Assembly (NCBI GenBank): GCA_031363055.1
Contig: JANLTP010000088.1
Span: forward strand, 1-7,991
From: JANLTP01 sp031363055
GTDB taxonomy: Bacteria > Pseudomonadota > Gammaproteobacteria > Burkholderiales > Burkholderiaceae_E
Direction of reading: 5' to 3'
DNA length: 7,991 bases
Shown here piece after piece: positions 5,852 to 7,991 of the stretch (position 1 is its first letter; every line of letters begins with the position of its first letter). The translations under genes and the position numbers were made by a program. The notes beneath the pieces were generated by a model. The model made no database searches and was not told the origin of the DNA. It worked only from the letters and a program-made list of their open reading frames with translations.

Positions 5852-6733
5852 ATGAAACCCGATGAAGTGATGCAACACTCGGTGAACGTGCTCAGCAACG
5901 CGCAGCGCGAGTCGTTCTTTCGGAACGGATTTCTTGCGCTGCCGGACTACGTGCCGGCCGCGTGGCTGGCGCGCCTGCGTGACGCCACGAATGAACTGAT
6001 CGAGCGCAGCCGGTCGGTCGTGCAGAGCGACGGCATCTATGTGCTCGAAGAGGGCCATAGCGCTGCCGATCCGCGGCTGCACCGGGTCAGCAGCCCGCAG
6101 GACCAGCATCCGCTGTTCTGGCAGTTCATGACCGATGCCTTGATGACCGACTTGGCGGCCGATGTGGTCGGCCCCGATGTCAAGTTTCATCACGCCAAGT
6201 TGAACGTGAAGTCGGGCAAGGGCACGCAGGGCTTTGACTGGCATCAGGACATTCCGGCCTGGCCGCATACCGATTTCAGCCCGGTGACGATCGGCGTCTA
6301 CATCGACGGCTGCACAGCGGAACAGGGGCCGCTGACGATCGCCCAAGGCAGTCATGAGGGGCCGCTCTACACGATGTACGACAAGAGCCGAAACTTCATC
6401 GTCAAGTTGCGCGACGAGGACCTGACTTGGCTGAAGGACGACATGATCAAGAGTCCCACGGGCGGACCCGGCACGACGCTGCTGCTCAGTTGCCGCGCGG
6501 TGCACGGCTCGGCACCGAATAAAGCGACGGCGCCACGGCCGCTGCTGCTGCCGGTGTACTCGTCAGCCGACTCGTTCCCATACACGCCCAATCCGATACC
6601 GACGCCGCACCAAGGCGACATCGTTCGCGGCCAGGCCGCGCGCTTTGCCAGTTTCGATACGCGACCGGTGGAAATGCCGCCGGACTGGCGTGGCGGCTAC
6701 AAGCCGGTGTGGATGCACAAGAAAGTCGGCTGA
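5852..6733 (+). CDS. Phytanoyl-CoA dioxygenase (PhyH) family protein
   Basis: The 293-residue protein has the usual length and layout of Fe(II)/2-oxoglutarate-dependent PhyH-family oxygenases. An N-terminal helix with FFRNGFLALPDYV (about 25-37) leads to the double-stranded beta-helix. The iron ligands are visible: His131 and Asp133 in WHQD, and His218 in CRAVHGSAPN. Arg229, 11 residues later, is well placed to bind the 2-oxoglutarate carboxylate. The segment GVYIDGCTAEQGPLTIAQGS is the characteristic 'D....NGpl..iPGSH'-like strand-loop. Start ATG 5852 is supported by GAGG at 5840-5843. The founding enzyme hydroxylates phytanoyl-CoA at carbon 2, but bacterial members act on many substrates, so the substrate here is unknown. 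The acyl-CoA enzymes 1.3 kb upstream make a branched acyl-CoA or a lipid a reasonable guess. The gene appears intact, unlike the sequence just upstream. Confidence 0.88.
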   Translation: MKPDEVMQHSVNVLSNAQRESFFRNGFLALPDYVPAAWLARLRDATNELIERSRSVVQSDGIYVLEEGHSAADPRLHRVSSPQDQHPLFWQFMTDALMTDLAADVVGPDVKFHHAKLNVKSGKGTQGFDWHQDIPAWPHTDFSPVTIGVYIDGCTAEQGPLTIAQGSHEGPLYTMYDKSRNFIVKLRDEDLTWLKDDMIKSPTGGPGTTLLLSCRAVHGSAPNKATAPRPLLLPVYSSADSFPYTPNPIPTPHQGDIVRGQAARFASFDTRPVEMPPDWRGGYKPVWMHKKVG

Positions 6734-6752
6734 CAAAAGATCAAGATCCATG

Positions 6753-6799
6753 ATAAAACGCTTTAAAGAGCATTTTATTGGGGTTAAAACGCTTTTTAA
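6753..6799. promoter_or_regulatory. Repeated TAAAACGCTT half-sites, likely HipB operators
   Basis: The 11-mer TAAAACGCTTT occurs twice in direct orientation, at 6754-6764 and 6785-6795, 31 bp apart, close to three helical turns. The first copy also pairs as an inverted repeat: ATAAAACGCT (6753-6762) with AGCATTTTAT (6769-6778), 9 of 10 positions complementary. The second forms its own palindrome, TTAAAA (6784-6789) with TTTTAA (6794-6799). The block lies in the AT-rich gap just upstream of the hip promoter. Binding by the HipB-like protein is an inference from position and symmetry; part of it could also act as a 3' hairpin for the dioxygenase transcript. Confidence 0.5.
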
Positions 6800-6810
6800 G
6801 AAGTATCTCA

Positions 6811-6840
6811 TTGACGCTTTGCCCACCAGCATGGTATCTG
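6811..6840 (+). promoter_or_regulatory. Sigma70-like promoter of the hipBA-type operon
   Basis: TTGACG (6811-6816, five of six consensus bases) is followed after 18 bp by TATCTG (6835-6840), which is weak but preceded by TG at 6832-6833, an extended -10 feature. The start codon at 6871 is 30 bases further on. No strong ribosome binding site is visible before that ATG, only GAAG at 6845-6848, which is too distant to be convincing. Confidence 0.4.
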
Positions 6841-6870
6841 TTGCGAAGTTCCTTTTTGCATCAATGACCC

Positions 6871-7224
6871 ATGACCGCCCGCAACAAGCTGCTGACCGCA
6901 CCGCCTTACGCCGTAGAGCAGACGCTCAAGCGGCTGGGCGCGAACCTGCGCACGGCACGCCTGCGTCGGAACCTGACCATTGACGTCATGGCACAGAAGA
7001 TCGGCACCGGACTGCGTGCCGTCGCCGACGCCGAAAAGGGCAAGCCCTCAACGGGCATCGCGGTCTACTTGGCGCTGTTGTGGGCGCTCGATCTAATCGA
7101 CCAGATCGCCGACGTGGCAGCGCCTGAAAAAGACGACGAAGGCCAGACTCTCGCATTGTCTCGCGAGCGCGCCCGCGCGCGCCCAGCGACGGCGGCAATG
7201 ACGGGGCTGGACAATGACTTCTGA
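6871..7224 (+). CDS. HipB-like XRE-family antitoxin/transcriptional regulator
   Basis: This 117-residue protein has a helix-turn-helix of the XRE/Cro type at about residues 18-76 (LGANLRTARLRRNLTIDVMA, then an EKGKPSTGIAVYLALLWALD segment), as in HipB-like antitoxins. The recognition region contains a TGLRAVADAEKGKPST pattern typical of the variant that accompanies HipA kinases. The C-terminal 40 residues are charged and probably disordered, ending GLDNDF, and may contact the toxin. The gene overlaps the hipA-type gene by 11 bp, so the two are translationally coupled. It probably represses its own operon through the repeats at 6753-6799. ATG 6871 fits the family start; another ATG at 6864 is out of frame. 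Antitoxin role is inferred from the neighbour. Confidence 0.88.
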   Translation: MTARNKLLTAPPYAVEQTLKRLGANLRTARLRRNLTIDVMAQKIGTGLRAVADAEKGKPSTGIAVYLALLWALDLIDQIADVAAPEKDDEGQTLALSRERARARPATAAMTGLDNDF

Positions 7225-7991
7225 AGCCCCTACCGAATGCTTTGTCTATATCACCCTGCCCGGTCAAGTCGAGCCTGTGACGGCTGGCCGCTTCGCGTTG
7301 ATGACGGACCGTAGAGGAACACCGGTCGGGCGCTTCGTCTACGGCCGCAGCTACCTTGAACGTCCGAATGCAGTCGCGCTTGATCCCATCGAGTTGAAGC
7401 TGTCGCCTCGTACCTACTCAACGGTGGCGCAGCGCGGCGTTTTCGGAGCATTGCGTGATGCGAGTCCGGACTATTGGGGTCGCCGCATCATCCAGCGCCA
7501 TCTTGGCAAGGCGCAGCCGGGCGAAATGGACTACTTGCTCTTCTCCCCGGATGACCGCGCCGGCGCACTCGGATTCGGTTTGAACCAGACACCCCCTGCG
7601 CCAAGGCGCCTCTTCAATCAGACCCTCGATCTGCAGAAAGTACAGGTTATCGCCGATGCCATCATCGCTGACGTGGGCCTGCTTGCTGATCCCGACGGTC
7701 ACGACCAAGTCGAAAAGCTGCTGGTGATCGGCACCTCGATGGGCGGCGCGCGCCCGAAAGCCGTTGTCGAAGACGAGGACGGGCTGTGGATCGCGAAGTT
7801 CAACCGGCCCGACGACACCTGGAACTGCGCCAGGGTCGAACATGCGATGCTGATCCTGGCGCGGGCCTGTGGACTCACGACAGCCGAAAGCCGGGTCGTC
7901 GGCGTCGGCGGCCGGGATGTCTTGCTCGTCAAACGCTTCGACCGCGAGAAGACAGAAGTCGGATACCTGCGCACGCGCATGATTTCGGCCC
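7214..7991 (+). CDS. HipA-like serine/threonine kinase toxin (5' part, runs off the window)
   Basis: The frame from ATG 7214 stays open to the right end, giving 259 residues of a protein normally about 410-440 long. The N-terminal subdomain (about 10-110) has the HipA_N pattern: VYITLPGQVEPVTAGRF, RGTPVGRFVYGRSYLERP, GVFGALRDASPDYWGRRII. The kinase core begins with a Gly-rich loop GTSMGGARPKA (173-183), with Ser175 near where HipA proteins carry an autophosphorylated serine, and Lys195 in WIAKFN as the ATP-contacting lysine. ARVEHAMLILARACGL and VLLVKRFDRE follow as in the family. The catalytic loop Asp and Mg-binding Asp lie beyond the window. HipA of E. coli phosphorylates glutamyl-tRNA synthetase and halts translation; the target of this homologue cannot be told. 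No lesion is seen in the visible part. The start overlaps the hipB-like stop in the sequence ATGACTTCTGA. Confidence 0.9.
   Translation, partial: MTSEAPTECFVYITLPGQVEPVTAGRFALMTDRRGTPVGRFVYGRSYLERPNAVALDPIELKLSPRTYSTVAQRGVFGALRDASPDYWGRRIIQRHLGKAQPGEMDYLLFSPDDRAGALGFGLNQTPPAPRRLFNQTLDLQKVQVIADAIIADVGLLADPDGHDQVEKLLVIGTSMGGARPKAVVEDEDGLWIAKFNRPDDTWNCARVEHAMLILARACGLTTAESRVVGVGGRDVLLVKRFDREKTEVGYLRTRMISA

Overview
The window is GC-rich DNA from a bacterial chromosome, most likely a proteobacterium. A betaproteobacterium (Burkholderiales-like) or a lipid/steroid-degrading gammaproteobacterium would fit, judging by codon use, the acyl-CoA gene set and the style of the NHL-repeat lipoprotein remnant. 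The taxon is an inference. No rRNA, tRNA, CRISPR array or complete insertion sequence was seen.

Left part (1-4497): an acyl-CoA / lipid catabolism cluster, all on the + strand. It starts with the 3' end of a PLP-dependent lyase/decarboxylase of the sphingosine-1-phosphate lyase type. Then come a thiolase-fold protein lacking the usual nucleophilic cysteine and, 3 bp later, a DUF35 Zn-ribbon/OB-fold partner. After a 209-bp gap with two hairpins there is a 778-residue protein made of two fused acyl-CoA dehydrogenase domains. The thiolase-like/DUF35 pair resembles the Ltp2-ChsH2(DUF35) aldolase of steroid side-chain degradation. The double dehydrogenase resembles FadE34-type fused enzymes of the same pathways. 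Together they suggest beta-oxidation of a bulky or branched acyl-CoA, possibly by dehydrogenation and retro-aldol cleavage; the substrate is not known.

Middle part (4498-5851): about 1.35 kb with no intact gene, a graveyard of broken genes. It holds (a) an AbrB/MazE-type antitoxin gene with an in-frame stop, (b) its overlapping Doc (Fic-fold) toxin gene with a frameshift, a stop codon and a lost 3' end, and (c) the 5' end of an NHL-repeat lipoprotein gene on the - strand, fused tail-to-tail to the Doc remnant at about 5322. The promoter/operator regions of both remnants are still recognisable. Short coding-like tails of unknown identity lie at 4504-4706 (-) and 5755-5841 (+).

Right part (5852-7991): an intact phytanoyl-CoA dioxygenase family gene with a complete iron-binding triad, which fits the branched acyl-CoA theme. 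An AT-rich control region with repeated TAAAACGCTT half-sites follows, then a HipB-type XRE antitoxin overlapping a HipA-type kinase toxin that runs off the window. The window therefore shows one dead toxin-antitoxin module and one apparently intact module flanking the dioxygenase gene.
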